DNA from: an uncultured Rhodobiaceae bacterium
GTDB lineage: Bacteria > Pseudomonadota > Alphaproteobacteria > RS24
Direction: 5' to 3'
Assembly (NCBI GenBank): GCA_937907245.1
Contig: CALCUM010000002.1
Location: 434,001 to 498,000 of the forward strand
DNA length: 64,000 nt
The translations under genes and the position numbers were made by a program. Shown here piece after piece: positions 28,148-37,168 of this stretch; the stretch's first letter is position 1, and every line of letters begins with the position of its first letter. Under the pieces are notes generated by a model, which saw nothing but the letters and a program-made list of their open reading frames with translations, was not told the origin of the DNA and made no database searches.

Positions 28148-29932
28148 CTATAGACCCAGTTTGGCGTGAATATTTGTGAGGTAGCTCAAGGCTTGGCAGC
28201 CTGCGAAGCAGTAATCATCCACCTCCGGCAAGTCGCGCGGCTTGCCTGCCAAGGCCAAATGCACCACGCCAGCCGCTTTTAAGGCCGCCGCCAGCGCAGG
28301 CGCATGGGCCTCGTAATCCGCATCGGAACCGCAGATGACGGCAATTTTGGCGTTGGACTTCTTAAACGCTTGCGCAATTGCGTCATAATCGGTACCGCCG
28401 TCCCCTAAGATGGCGTGCAAACCACCGGCCGCATATAGATTGGTCGCGAAATTGGCGCGCGGCGTATAGCTGGCCATGTCGCCCAAGCAGGCAAGAAAGG
28501 TTTTCGGTTTGCTTTTCTGGGCTTTGTTTCGCAAGGCTTCAAAGCCGTGCGAGAGGCGATACTGGCTTTGCGAAGCCGCCTCTAGCGGGGCTTCTTCAAG
28601 GTTTGGAAATTCGCTGACCCCCACCATCGCATGGGCGCGCGTGTCCATAGCGGCATCAAAGGCGGCGCGTTGCTGGATAATCGCATCCCCAATACGGCCA
28701 TCGGCCATGGCAGCAGAAAGCCCGCCCGTGGCCTCAATGTCTTGGAATATCTCCCAAGCCGATGTCGCCAAATCATGGGTTAATTGCTCGACATAATAAC
28801 TACCACCCGCCGCATCGGTAACTTGGCCGATGTGGCTTTCTTCTTGCAAAATAATTTGCGTATTACGGGCAATGCGCCGCGTTAACGTGCTGTCGCTCGC
28901 GCTGGTGGCGGTGCAAGGCGCCACGCACATAACATCGACGCCCGCGATGCCAGCCCCCATAGTGGCAGCGGTGGCGCGCAAAATATTGACCCATGGGTCG
29001 ATGTCAGCAAAGGCACGCAAACTGCTTTCAGCATGAATTTGCGGCGGCATATCTGGCACGCCCACGGCTTCTGCAATATTGGCAAACAGCAATCGCGCAG
29101 CACGAATTTTGGCTAGCGTCGCAAAAAAGTCGACATCTGCGGCTACCGTTAAGGTGATTTTCGATAAAGCCTCCGCAGGAGAAACCCCCACGGCCTCCAG
29201 CTCACGCATATAGTCTGTCAGGCCAGCCAGCATCCAGCCCAATTCTTGCGGCACACTGGCGCCATGCGCATGATAGGCGGCGCCTGAACTTGTCATCCAA
29301 CGAAGGCCAGGGCGCGTGGCAGAAAGGCTTGGTAGAGCCGCATAATCAAAAGTGGCCGTTTTACCCATCTCACCCATCTCACCCATCTCACCCTGCTCTA
29401 GGCTAGCGGCCAAAGGATCTAGGTTGAGATAGCCCACAGTCTCAGGGGCGGCTTCTTGCTGGTCGTAATAATCCAATACCGGCTGCACCGCTGCCATGCC
29501 ATGGGCGCTTGGCACCAAACATAGTGGCGCCAAATCTAGGCGTACGTCTTGGAGCAGGGCTTTCAAGGCCCCTGCATCGGGCACACTTTGGCTAAAGTCG
29601 AGCCAGAGGGCTGTTACACCGCCATTGAGATCAGTCAGAAGGGCCGCGTTATCCACGCCTTTGCGGCCAATGACGGCGCGTTGGGCGATATGCCAAGGTA
29701 AATAGGTGTTGTTGACGGCCTGGGCTCCCCGCGTGAAGGGGGCAAAACCCGGTAGACCGGAGGTCTCGCTTGGCGCGGTGGCTTGCGTGTAAAGCGGTTG
29801 GCGCTCGAAACCGGCTAAGTCTTGCGATACCAAACTATCGGCCGCTTTGCCTCGAAGGGCGCTCTCTACGGCTACGAGCCAATCGTCTTGCGATGGGTTT
29901 CCAAAGTCGGATCCAAGTTTCAAGTCAGTCAT
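28148..29932 (-). CDS. mutA: methylmalonyl-CoA mutase, small subunit
   Basis: 594 residues, homologous to the catalytic subunit (GFAPFTRGAQAV, SSLRAFADIDPWVNILRATAA, ESHIGQVTDAAGGSYYVEQLT) but without an intact B12-binding DxHxxG in its C-terminal domain. This is the normal state of the structural subunit in heterodimeric mutases. It contains a GEM tripeptide repeat (see 29363-29392). It lies 18 bp downstream of lptG and may be transcribed with lptFG. Confidence 0.93.
   Translation of the reverse strand: MTDLKLGSDFGNPSQDDWLVAVESALRGKAADSLVSQDLAGFERQPLYTQATAPSETSGLPGFAPFTRGAQAVNNTYLPWHIAQRAVIGRKGVDNAALLTDLNGGVTALWLDFSQSVPDAGALKALLQDVRLDLAPLCLVPSAHGMAAVQPVLDYYDQQEAAPETVGYLNLDPLAASLEQGEMGEMGEMGKTATFDYAALPSLSATRPGLRWMTSSGAAYHAHGASVPQELGWMLAGLTDYMRELEAVGVSPAEALSKITLTVAADVDFFATLAKIRAARLLFANIAEAVGVPDMPPQIHAESSLRAFADIDPWVNILRATAATMGAGIAGVDVMCVAPCTATSASDSTLTRRIARNTQIILQEESHIGQVTDAAGGSYYVEQLTHDLATSAWEIFQDIEATGGLSAAMADGRIGDAIIQQRAAFDAAMDTRAHAMVGVSEFPNLEEAPLEAASQSQYRLSHGFEALRNKAQKSKPKTFLACLGDMASYTPRANFATNLYAAGGLHAILGDGGTDYDAIAQAFKKSNAKIAVICGSDADYEAHAPALAAALKAAGVVHLALAGKPRDLPEVDDYCFAGCQALSYLTNIHAKLGL
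29363..29392 (-). repeat. 9-bp microsatellite inside mutA encoding Gly-Glu-Met repeats
   Basis: Three tandem copies of ACCCATCTC (plus strand) and a partial fourth encode (GEM)n in the linker between the catalytic and C-terminal regions. The unit is a multiple of three, so copy-number change would keep the frame. Confidence 0.92.
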
Positions 29933-29950
29933 ATATTTTCCTAAGTGGGT

Positions 29951-31033
29951 CTAGCCGTCTTCTGTGGTTAGTAAATAGCTCACGGATAGTAACAAGGCAA
30001 TAAGCGCGGGCATCCAGCTGGCCATTATGGCGGGCAAAATATTTAGCTCTCCCATCAGGCCGATGACATCATTGACGAGAAACAATATAAACCCGCATAA
30101 AACAGAGAACCCCAAAGTTTGCGAGGTCGAGAAAATTCGCCCTGTCGGCAAAGAGAAACAGGCGGCCACCATTACCATCGACAATAATAAAATAGGTAAA
30201 GCCAAAAGCGATTGAAAATGCGCTTCATGGCGCGACACATCCATGCCGGCCGCGCGAGCTTGGTCAATATAGGTAGGTAATTTCCATAGCCCAATGGTGC
30301 GCGGAGGCTTGAAACTATTTTGTATGCTGGCCAGCGTAAGCTGGGTTGGCAAAATGACCTGCTCTTGGCTTTGCGGCAATTGAGTGCCAGTGAATATTTT
30401 CACATCCTGCAAAATAAATACGCCATTGAACAATTGTGCAGACCCAGCCTCTAGTTGGCGATGGAAAGTTCCGTCCGCCTCGATAAGGGTTACCGACACG
30501 TTCAGGAGGCGGGCGGCGTCTTGCGGGTCGAGCTTTTGAGAATGAACGATATAATTGTTTTGTTCGTTGGTCTCGCGGAACCAAATGCCATCAGTAGAAA
30601 AACTTAACTTGGCTTTGATGCCGGTAACCTCGGCTTGCTTGGCTGAGAAACTGGCCATGCTGCGGGCGCCAATAGGCTCTAGTACCGCGATGACAAGACT
30701 TGCCGTAATGAAAGTGAAGACCAAAAGCGGTGTTAGAAATTGCCAGACCGAAAGGCCAGCCGCGCGAATAACCGCCAGCTCTTGGGTTTGCGACAGCCGC
30801 AGCAGGCAAAACACCGTACCGAATAAAAAGATAAACGGTAGGAAGTCGAGAATGATGAGCGGTAGGCGTTGCAAGGTAAAGCCGATAGCCGCGCCTGGGC
30901 TAAGGTCGAAGCGATTAGCAAAGCTTAACATTTCGAGGAAATCGCCCAAAACCGCCACGGCACCAAAGCCCGCCAGAACCACCAGCAACCAGACAGAAAA
31001 TCTGCCAATAAGATATTTGTTCAGCGCTTTCAT
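29951..31033 (-). CDS. lptG: lipopolysaccharide export permease LptG
   Basis: Inner-membrane half of the LptB2FG exporter that moves LPS to the LptC/A/D bridge. 360 residues from ATG 31033 (MKALNKYLIGRF), overlapping the lptF stop as ATGA; a longer frame reaching back into lptF is not needed. Three N-terminal and three C-terminal membrane segments surround a periplasmic beta-jellyroll (about 140-260), as in YjgP/YjgQ proteins. The C-terminus ends SVSYLLTTEDG. Confidence 0.92.
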   Translation of the reverse strand: MKALNKYLIGRFSVWLLVVLAGFGAVAVLGDFLEMLSFANRFDLSPGAAIGFTLQRLPLIILDFLPFIFLFGTVFCLLRLSQTQELAVIRAAGLSVWQFLTPLLVFTFITASLVIAVLEPIGARSMASFSAKQAEVTGIKAKLSFSTDGIWFRETNEQNNYIVHSQKLDPQDAARLLNVSVTLIEADGTFHRQLEAGSAQLFNGVFILQDVKIFTGTQLPQSQEQVILPTQLTLASIQNSFKPPRTIGLWKLPTYIDQARAAGMDVSRHEAHFQSLLALPILLLSMVMVAACFSLPTGRIFSTSQTLGFSVLCGFILFLVNDVIGLMGELNILPAIMASWMPALIALLLSVSYLLTTEDG

Positions 31034-32157
31034 GTGATTGGCCCGTCCCGGCGAATTGGGTTCCCAGCCGACAAGAGAGCGGGGTTGGTTTGCACCATAA
31101 TCACGCCGCATAGGGTTGCGAAAAAAGCGATGGGCCAAAGGAAGATTAGCCAAGCTTGACCTAGCTCGACCGCTTGGGCGGATAAAGCAATAATGCCAAT
31201 TTGGAAAACAATCGCCAGCGTCACAGCCATCATAATACGCCGCCCATACCCGTGCCGATTGAGCCCGCCCGCGGTAACCACGGCAAAGCTAATCAGGGTG
31301 AACACAAATGGCGCCCACAAATTAGCGATCAACTCTAGCCCACGTGCCTGCATTCTGGTGATGCGCGACACATTGGTGACGCCATAAGCTGCGGGGTCTA
31401 GCAATTGATGGATCATCATATGGTTTCGGTTCAGGTCATGGTGCGCCTTGATGCTTGTTGGGCTCGCCTTTAACGGCACTAGGTAGCGTGAAAAATGCAC
31501 CCAAGTGCGTTGTCCATCGCCATTGGTTATTTGTTGGGTGCCTTGTTGCAATTCGAAAAAACTTTGCTCAGCTGTGCTGACAATCGTGCCTTTTTTGGCT
31601 GAATAGAGCGTTGGCTGATTGGGCGTGGTGGTGTCATAAATCATAATATCGAGCCACTGGCCCTGGTCGTCGCGGCCGCTGGTGTAAATGGTCATGTTTT
31701 TAGCGACATCTTTAAAGGCACCTGCTTGTAAGTCGCCTAGGGCCAATTGCGTTCCCGTGCTTTCGGTGCGGAGTTTCATGTTTTTCATCGCTATGGGCGA
31801 AAGGTAAAAAGCCAAAGCGCCTTGCAACAGCATGGTTAAAACCGCCAGCAAGGCGATGGGGCGCAAAATCCGCAGAGGGCTGAGGCCTGCAGCCGCGAGA
31901 GCAAAATATTCGTAATCTTGCAGCAGCCGAACCATTTGAGACAAGACGGTTATCAGCAAAGCAGGGCCGAGCGTAAAGGTGATGACGCGCGGCAAAATCA
32001 GCAAACTAATACCTAAAGTCATTAACGGCGAGGCGCCCGCACTCAAGGTTTTGTCGAATAGGTCAAGCGCTTGTACCAGCCAGATAACCGAGGCCAAGAC
32101 GAGGGTAAGCGCCAAGTGGCCTTTCAGTAAACGGATGAATAAATAACGATCAAGCAT
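31030..32157 (-). CDS. lptF: lipopolysaccharide export permease LptF
   Basis: Pair partner of LptG. I chose ATG 32157 (MLDRYLFIRLLKGH), the usual LptF beginning, giving 375 residues. In-frame ATGs at 32214 and 32262 would add 19 or 35 polar residues. None of the three has a good Shine-Dalgarno. Layout: three membrane segments, periplasmic domain (about 100-275) with LALGDLQAGAFKDVAKNMTIY, three membrane segments. Divergent from the acyl-CoA dehydrogenase gene. Confidence 0.9.
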   Translation of the reverse strand: MLDRYLFIRLLKGHLALTLVLASVIWLVQALDLFDKTLSAGASPLMTLGISLLILPRVITFTLGPALLITVLSQMVRLLQDYEYFALAAAGLSPLRILRPIALLAVLTMLLQGALAFYLSPIAMKNMKLRTESTGTQLALGDLQAGAFKDVAKNMTIYTSGRDDQGQWLDIMIYDTTTPNQPTLYSAKKGTIVSTAEQSFFELQQGTQQITNGDGQRTWVHFSRYLVPLKASPTSIKAHHDLNRNHMMIHQLLDPAAYGVTNVSRITRMQARGLELIANLWAPFVFTLISFAVVTAGGLNRHGYGRRIMMAVTLAIVFQIGIIALSAQAVELGQAWLIFLWPIAFFATLCGVIMVQTNPALLSAGNPIRRDGPIT

Positions 32158-32284
32158 GGCCAAACATACCAGTGCTTCGAGCTCTCGCCTATAGAGAATG
32201 CGCTTATGAGGCATCAGCTTGTCGTTGCTTTGGAGGCGATGATTGCCTAGACTTTGGGCCAAGTATTATGTCTTGGAGAGGGTT

Positions 32285-33496
32285 ATGGATCTGAATTTAA
32301 CGCAGGAATACGTGGATTTTCGTGCCGAAGTCGAAAGCTTTTTGGAGGCGCATAAAGACCTTGCGCCCAACCGCAACGACCGCTCTGTGCGCAGCGAAAA
32401 GCGCTTGGCTTGGCAGCAAATATTATTGGCCAACGGCTTTGCCGCGCGCACGCATCCGAAGCAATATGGCGGCTATGGTGCAGAGCCAGATGCGTTGAAA
32501 TCTCGCATCATCGCAGAGGCGTTTTCGCGCGCAAAAATGCCAGGCGGCATTTCCGGACAGGGCATTAATATGTTGGTTCCAACTTTGTTGGAGCTGGGCA
32601 CACAAGAGCAAAAAGACACCTATATCAAGCCTACTTTGGAGGGCACGATGGTCTGGTGCCAAGGCTATTCGGAACCGGGGGCAGGCTCTGATTTAGCCGC
32701 CGTAAAAACATCGGCTGTGGTCGATGGCGAGGATTGGGTTATCAATGGCCAAAAAATCTGGACGAGCACGGCGCAATTTGCCGACATGATGTTCTGCCTC
32801 GTGCGCACTGAACCGGATGCGAAAAAGCATCAGGGCATTAGCTATATTCTCATCGATATGAAGACACCGGGCATTGAAGTGCGTCCGCTGATGACGATGA
32901 CCGGCTATGCCGAATTCAATGAAGTGTTCTTCACCGATGTGCGCGTGCCGCTCCATTCGATGGTTGGCAAGCGAGGCGAAGGTTGGATGGTGGCCAATGC
33001 CACGCTAACCCACGAACGCGGCATGTTGGGAGACCCAGATGCGGCGCTCTCTAGGCTCAACTCAATCGCCGATATTATGAAACAAGAGCAGCTCAACGGC
33101 AGATCCCTGATGGAGAATGATATTTACCGAGACCGTTTGGTGCAATTGCAAGGCGAAGCCTATGCGATGAAAATGAATGGGATGCGCCTCACAACTTTGG
33201 CGAGCCAGAAAAAATCATCGGGTATGGCGGGGCTTTTGGTCAAGCTACAAGGCTGCGAGCTGAACCATCAAATGGCTGAACTAGCCATCGATGTGATGGG
33301 CGAATATGGAATACTTTACGAAGATAGTCCCTTCGCGCGAGACCGCGGCATGTGGCAAACTCACTACATGTTCGACCTAGGGCTGATTATTGGCGGCGGA
33401 TCGGCGCAAATTCAGAAAAATATCATCAGCGAGCGAGGCCTCGGTATGCCTCGCGAGCCAAAGCCGACAACGCCTGCCGCGCAAAAAGCCAATTAG
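32285..33496 (+). CDS. acyl-CoA dehydrogenase (first of a pair)
   Basis: FAD enzyme that introduces the alpha-beta double bond in acyl-CoA. 403 residues from ATG 32285 (MDLNLTQEYVDF) with GGAGAGGG just upstream. Motifs: YSEPGAGSDLAAVKT, WVINGQKIWTS, LTHERG and the C-terminal GGGSAQIQKNIISERGLGMPR. The next gene encodes a second dehydrogenase after an 11-bp gap; adjacent pairs of this size (403 + 357) form alpha2-beta2 enzymes in actinobacterial steroid catabolism, so a heteromer is likely here (inference). Confidence 0.92.
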   Translation: MDLNLTQEYVDFRAEVESFLEAHKDLAPNRNDRSVRSEKRLAWQQILLANGFAARTHPKQYGGYGAEPDALKSRIIAEAFSRAKMPGGISGQGINMLVPTLLELGTQEQKDTYIKPTLEGTMVWCQGYSEPGAGSDLAAVKTSAVVDGEDWVINGQKIWTSTAQFADMMFCLVRTEPDAKKHQGISYILIDMKTPGIEVRPLMTMTGYAEFNEVFFTDVRVPLHSMVGKRGEGWMVANATLTHERGMLGDPDAALSRLNSIADIMKQEQLNGRSLMENDIYRDRLVQLQGEAYAMKMNGMRLTTLASQKKSSGMAGLLVKLQGCELNHQMAELAIDVMGEYGILYEDSPFARDRGMWQTHYMFDLGLIIGGGSAQIQKNIISERGLGMPREPKPTTPAAQKAN

Positions 33497-33507
33497 GAGT
33501 TACAGAC

Positions 33508-34581
33508 ATGCATTTTGGATTAAACGAAGACCAAACCATGTTGCAAGACTCGGTGGGGCGCTATCTGGAGGGCGCTTCTGAGCTGGCTTTGGTAAGAAAA
33601 TTTGTCGACGGGGACCCGGCATTGGCCGCTGATTTGCAAAACGGACTGATGGACTTGGGCGTGCCTTTTGTGCTTATGCCGGCCGAGCAGGGTGGCCTAG
33701 GCATGGGGGTGCTGGAAGCGGCGCTTATTCAAGAGGCGTTAGGGCGCAACGTATCGCCATCTCCTTTCACGGCGGCCTATGGTATGGCCGTTATGGCTTT
33801 GCGCACTTGCGGCGATAGCGATTGGCTGGGCCGAATTGCCTCGGGTGAGGTAGTTCTGGGCGTTGGAGCCACGGAAGCCATTGGCGGGCGCGAAGGCGCA
33901 GGCCTCACGCTTAGCGGCGACAAGGTTTCGGGTCGTGCCAGTTTTGTTATGGGCGCCGAAGCCGCAACACATTTTTTGCTAACGACCGGCGAGCAACTGC
34001 TGATTGTGGAGCGTTCGAGTGCGGGGATAGAGGAAGTGGCATTGACCACCATCGATAAAACCCGCCATGTCGTGAACCTAGATTTAGATGGCGCAGCGGC
34101 GCATCTGTTGGCGGGCAATAATCATGGCGAGGCGCAAAGTAAAATGATCGATACGGGCCGCGTTTTACTGGCTGCCGATACTTTAGGCGCCGCCACCATG
34201 ATGTTAGAAAAAGCGGTGGCCTATTCGAAAGATCGCGAGCAGTTCAATCGTCCTATCGGATCGTTTCAGGCGGTCAAACATATGTGCGCTGAAATGGCCG
34301 CCAAACTAGAGCCGTGTCGCTCGTTGGTGTGGTATGCAGCCTATGCGCAAGACAATGTGCCAGAAGAGGCGGGGCTGACTTCGCGGTTGGCCAAGTCGCA
34401 TGTTTCAGAAATAGGTAAATTCGTTGCCCGCACATCTACCGAAGTGCATGGCGGCATGGGCTTTACCGATTTGCTTGGTTTGCATTATTGGTTCAAGCGT
34501 ATTGGCGCCAATCGCCAATTGCTTGGTGGCCCGCAGGCGGTGCGCGAAGAAGCCGCCCAACTGCAAGGCTGGGTGGCTTAA
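33508..34581 (+). CDS. acyl-CoA dehydrogenase (second of a pair)
   Basis: 357 residues from ATG 33508 (MHFGLNEDQTML), preceded by AGGAG that overlaps the end of the previous gene. N-terminal helical domain, middle domain shorter than usual (FVMGAEAATHFLLTTGEQL), and C-terminal domain with YSKDREQFNRPIGSFQAVKHMCAEM and EVHGGMGFTDLLGLHYWFKR. The reduced middle domain and the tight spacing support a partner subunit of the upstream dehydrogenase. The substrate cannot be told from sequence. Confidence 0.9.
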   Translation: MHFGLNEDQTMLQDSVGRYLEGASELALVRKFVDGDPALAADLQNGLMDLGVPFVLMPAEQGGLGMGVLEAALIQEALGRNVSPSPFTAAYGMAVMALRTCGDSDWLGRIASGEVVLGVGATEAIGGREGAGLTLSGDKVSGRASFVMGAEAATHFLLTTGEQLLIVERSSAGIEEVALTTIDKTRHVVNLDLDGAAAHLLAGNNHGEAQSKMIDTGRVLLAADTLGAATMMLEKAVAYSKDREQFNRPIGSFQAVKHMCAEMAAKLEPCRSLVWYAAYAQDNVPEEAGLTSRLAKSHVSEIGKFVARTSTEVHGGMGFTDLLGLHYWFKRIGANRQLLGGPQAVREEAAQLQGWVA

Positions 34582-34601
34582 GCGCATCGGTTCCTTTTGG
34601 T

Positions 34602-35618
34602 TTATTCCGCCGCCATTTGTTGGCGTGGAAAACGGATGTAATGGCCAACCATAAGGGTTGCGAATTCCGTCGGCTCTGGGCGGGCGCCCGTAAGCACACC
34701 GGTTTTGCGCAAATCGGCTTCCAAGCGGTCGAGGATGAACTCGATGCTCAAGTCATCGCTGCCCGAGCGCCATAGGGTCTCTTCAGCTTCATCTTTGAAG
34801 CAATAGGCTTTCCACGAAATAGAGTAGCGTAAATCGGCCCAGTCATAATCGCCCAGCACAGTGTCGCCTTCGCGCATTTGCCAATGGTCGTCGCCCATGA
34901 AATGCAGGCGTGTCGATTTTTCGATAATCGGAATATCTGGACGGGTTTGGGTGACGCGCTCAACGCCATGAAACACTTCGTCGGTGTCTATTAAAATAGC
35001 TGAATTATGCTGCGCTTGAATGGCCTCGCGCGTGCCGCTTGCGCCCTCTGGATAGAAGGTGAAGGCGCCGCCTTTGGATTTTCCGAACCAGGATACGCAG
35101 GTGGTGATGGGGATGCGCCATTCGTCGAATAGGCCCGAGTGCAGCATGGTAACGAGAAGCCATTGTGGGGTTACTTTGCGATTGGCGCCGCGAAACTCTG
35201 GCACATCTGTATGCACGGCTAACTCTTGGCCAGGCACCAAAAGATTAGCAAAAATAATGGCGGGTACAATGCGCTCGACGCCAGAAATTTTACGCGCCGT
35301 CTCTTTGAGAGCTGGGTGGTTCATGAAGGGTTCAACGCCAGGCGCCTGCACCTCTTCTCCATAGGCATAAGTCTCGCGGAAATAATTGGTTCGCGAAGCC
35401 GCCGTCTTAAAGTCTTCTTGATTGCCGCCGCCGTCGATGCCATTGGCGATGTAATTAAAGGCCGCGTCGAAACGTTGGGGTAAGTTTTCCCCAATGCCCT
35501 CGTTTTCGGCTTCATTGGCATAGGGGCCAAAACTGTTAAAGTTTTCGGCCAGTCGCAGCATTGTATCGGCGTCGTCTGCCGATAAAAATGGATCGAGATG
35601 ATTGTAATGTGCGCGCAT
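34602..35618 (-). CDS. probable 2-oxoglutarate/Fe(II)-dependent oxygenase
   Basis: 338 residues from ATG 35618 (MRAHYNHLDPFLS), GGGAG at good spacing. I see a likely cupin (DSBH) iron site: H136-x-D138 in LAVHTDVPEF, a distal H217 in DEVFHGVERV, and R226 nine residues on, suited to bind 2-oxoglutarate. The spacing (about 80 residues between HxD and the distal His) is normal for the superfamily. Substrate unknown. It sits between fatty-acyl genes but is transcribed alone, convergent with the dehydrogenase pair. Confidence 0.65.
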   Translation of the reverse strand: MRAHYNHLDPFLSADDADTMLRLAENFNSFGPYANEAENEGIGENLPQRFDAAFNYIANGIDGGGNQEDFKTAASRTNYFRETYAYGEEVQAPGVEPFMNHPALKETARKISGVERIVPAIIFANLLVPGQELAVHTDVPEFRGANRKVTPQWLLVTMLHSGLFDEWRIPITTCVSWFGKSKGGAFTFYPEGASGTREAIQAQHNSAILIDTDEVFHGVERVTQTRPDIPIIEKSTRLHFMGDDHWQMREGDTVLGDYDWADLRYSISWKAYCFKDEAEETLWRSGSDDLSIEFILDRLEADLRKTGVLTGARPEPTEFATLMVGHYIRFPRQQMAAE

Positions 35619-35695
35619 GAAAAGCTCCCTCAATTAGTTAGGTAGAAGTTTGGCTAAATCCTGACGAGAGGTCAAGCGCTTCAAAAGCTAGACAC

Positions 35696-35727
35696 AAAAA
35701 AGGCGCTGCGCGAAACCGCGCAACGCC
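35696..35727 (-). terminator. intrinsic terminator of the thiolase gene
   Basis: On the minus strand, GGCGTTGCGCG, a 4-nt loop and CGCGCAGCGCC form an 11-position stem with one mismatch, followed by six T residues (plus-strand A run 35696-35701). It lies 20 bp beyond the thiolase stop. Confidence 0.85.
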
Positions 35728-35746
35728 TTTGTAATTATTGTAGGTC

Positions 35747-36982
35747 TTAAACGCGTTCAATAATGACCGCAGGTGCCATGCCGCCGGCGGCGCACATGGT
35801 TACCAAACCGAATTGTTTGTCTTGGCGTTCCAGCTCATCCAACATAGTGCCGACAAGAATAGAGCCCGTCGCGCCAATTGGGTGACCCAGTGCCATCGCG
35901 CCGCCATTGACGTTCACGATGTTGCGGTCGAGGTCGAGGTCGCGAATGAACTTCTCGGCAACCACGGAAAACGCCTCGTTGATTTCAAACAAATCAATGT
36001 CGCCAATCGACAGACCGGCTTTGGCCAAAACCTTTTTGGCGGCAGGCACAGGAGCGTTCAGCATCAAGGTTGGGCTATCGCCCATATTGGCAATCGCGCG
36101 AATGCGAGCGCGAGGCTTCAAGCCATTGGCATCGGCATAGGTTTTGGACGCCAGCAAAAGGGCCGCCGCACCATCAACCACACCCGACGAGTTGCCCGCA
36201 TGATGCACATGGTTAATTTCCAAATCCGGATAGGCTTGTGCCACCAGTTTGCGGAAAGTTGTGCCTTGTTCGTCGAGAGGAATATCAGCCAGTTTCGCAA
36301 ACGATGGATCTAGAGCGGCAAGGCTTTCGAGCGTTGTTTGTGGGCGTGGAAATTCTTCTTTGTCGAGAGCCAGCGTGCCATCTTCGCGATGCACGGCGAT
36401 AAGCGACTTGTCGAAGTGACCGTTTTCAATCGCATGCTGAGCGCGTTGTTGGCTGACATAGGCCAGCGCATCTAAGGCTTCGCGATCGATGCCTTCGAGG
36501 GTTGCAATCGCATCGGCACAAACACCTTGGTGAGGCTGAGGATGCACTTCGCGCAGGCGCTCATTACCATTGTCGAGGAACGGCGAACTGGCGGCGGCAT
36601 CTGTGCCAAAGCGCGACATCATTTCAGTGCCGCCCGCGATGGTCATATCTTCCATGCCAGACATAATATTGGCGGCGGCGATGTTTACAGCCGTGATGCC
36701 CGAGCCACAAAAGCGGTCTAGGGTCATGGCGCTGGAGCGCACATCATAGCCCGCATCCAAAGCGGCCATGCGGCCCAAGTCGCCGGCTTGTGTGCCGCGC
36801 TGGGAGCTGGTGCCCCAAATAATATCGTCGACTTCGCTGGTGTTGATTTTATTGCGTTCGGCCAGCGCTTTGAGAACCGTGGCACCCAATTGTTGTGGGT
36901 GAATATCGGCGAGGGCGCCTTTGCCCGGCTTGCCCACGCCACGCGGTGTGCGGCAGGCATCAATAATATATGCTTCAGTCAT
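35747..36982 (-). CDS. acetyl-CoA C-acyltransferase (thiolase)
   Basis: Cleaves 3-ketoacyl-CoA (or condenses acetyl-CoA). 411 residues. Nucleophile Cys in LDRFCGSGITAVN (about C90), NEAFSV, NVNGGAMALGHPIGATG (catalytic His) and the second Cys in MCAAGGMAPAVI. All catalytic residues are present. Beside three acyl-CoA dehydrogenases it probably serves beta-oxidation, but PHB-type biosynthesis cannot be excluded. Confidence 0.93.
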   Translation of the reverse strand: MTEAYIIDACRTPRGVGKPGKGALADIHPQQLGATVLKALAERNKINTSEVDDIIWGTSSQRGTQAGDLGRMAALDAGYDVRSSAMTLDRFCGSGITAVNIAAANIMSGMEDMTIAGGTEMMSRFGTDAAASSPFLDNGNERLREVHPQPHQGVCADAIATLEGIDREALDALAYVSQQRAQHAIENGHFDKSLIAVHREDGTLALDKEEFPRPQTTLESLAALDPSFAKLADIPLDEQGTTFRKLVAQAYPDLEINHVHHAGNSSGVVDGAAALLLASKTYADANGLKPRARIRAIANMGDSPTLMLNAPVPAAKKVLAKAGLSIGDIDLFEINEAFSVVAEKFIRDLDLDRNIVNVNGGAMALGHPIGATGSILVGTMLDELERQDKQFGLVTMCAAGGMAPAVIIERV

Positions 36983-37168
36983 CAGTAACTCCCTAAAGGT
37001 AAATTTAATTTCTGGCGATACAGTGTCCCGAAACGGTGGCTAAATCAAGCACCATGAGAGGCGTTTGAGCAAGTTTGTCGCAGGCAAACTGTGGACGCCT
37101 TAGCTCGCTTGCTCTTATACTTAGCCCTTCAAGGTTTCGATTTAGTCCCCCGAATGAGGAATGATATT

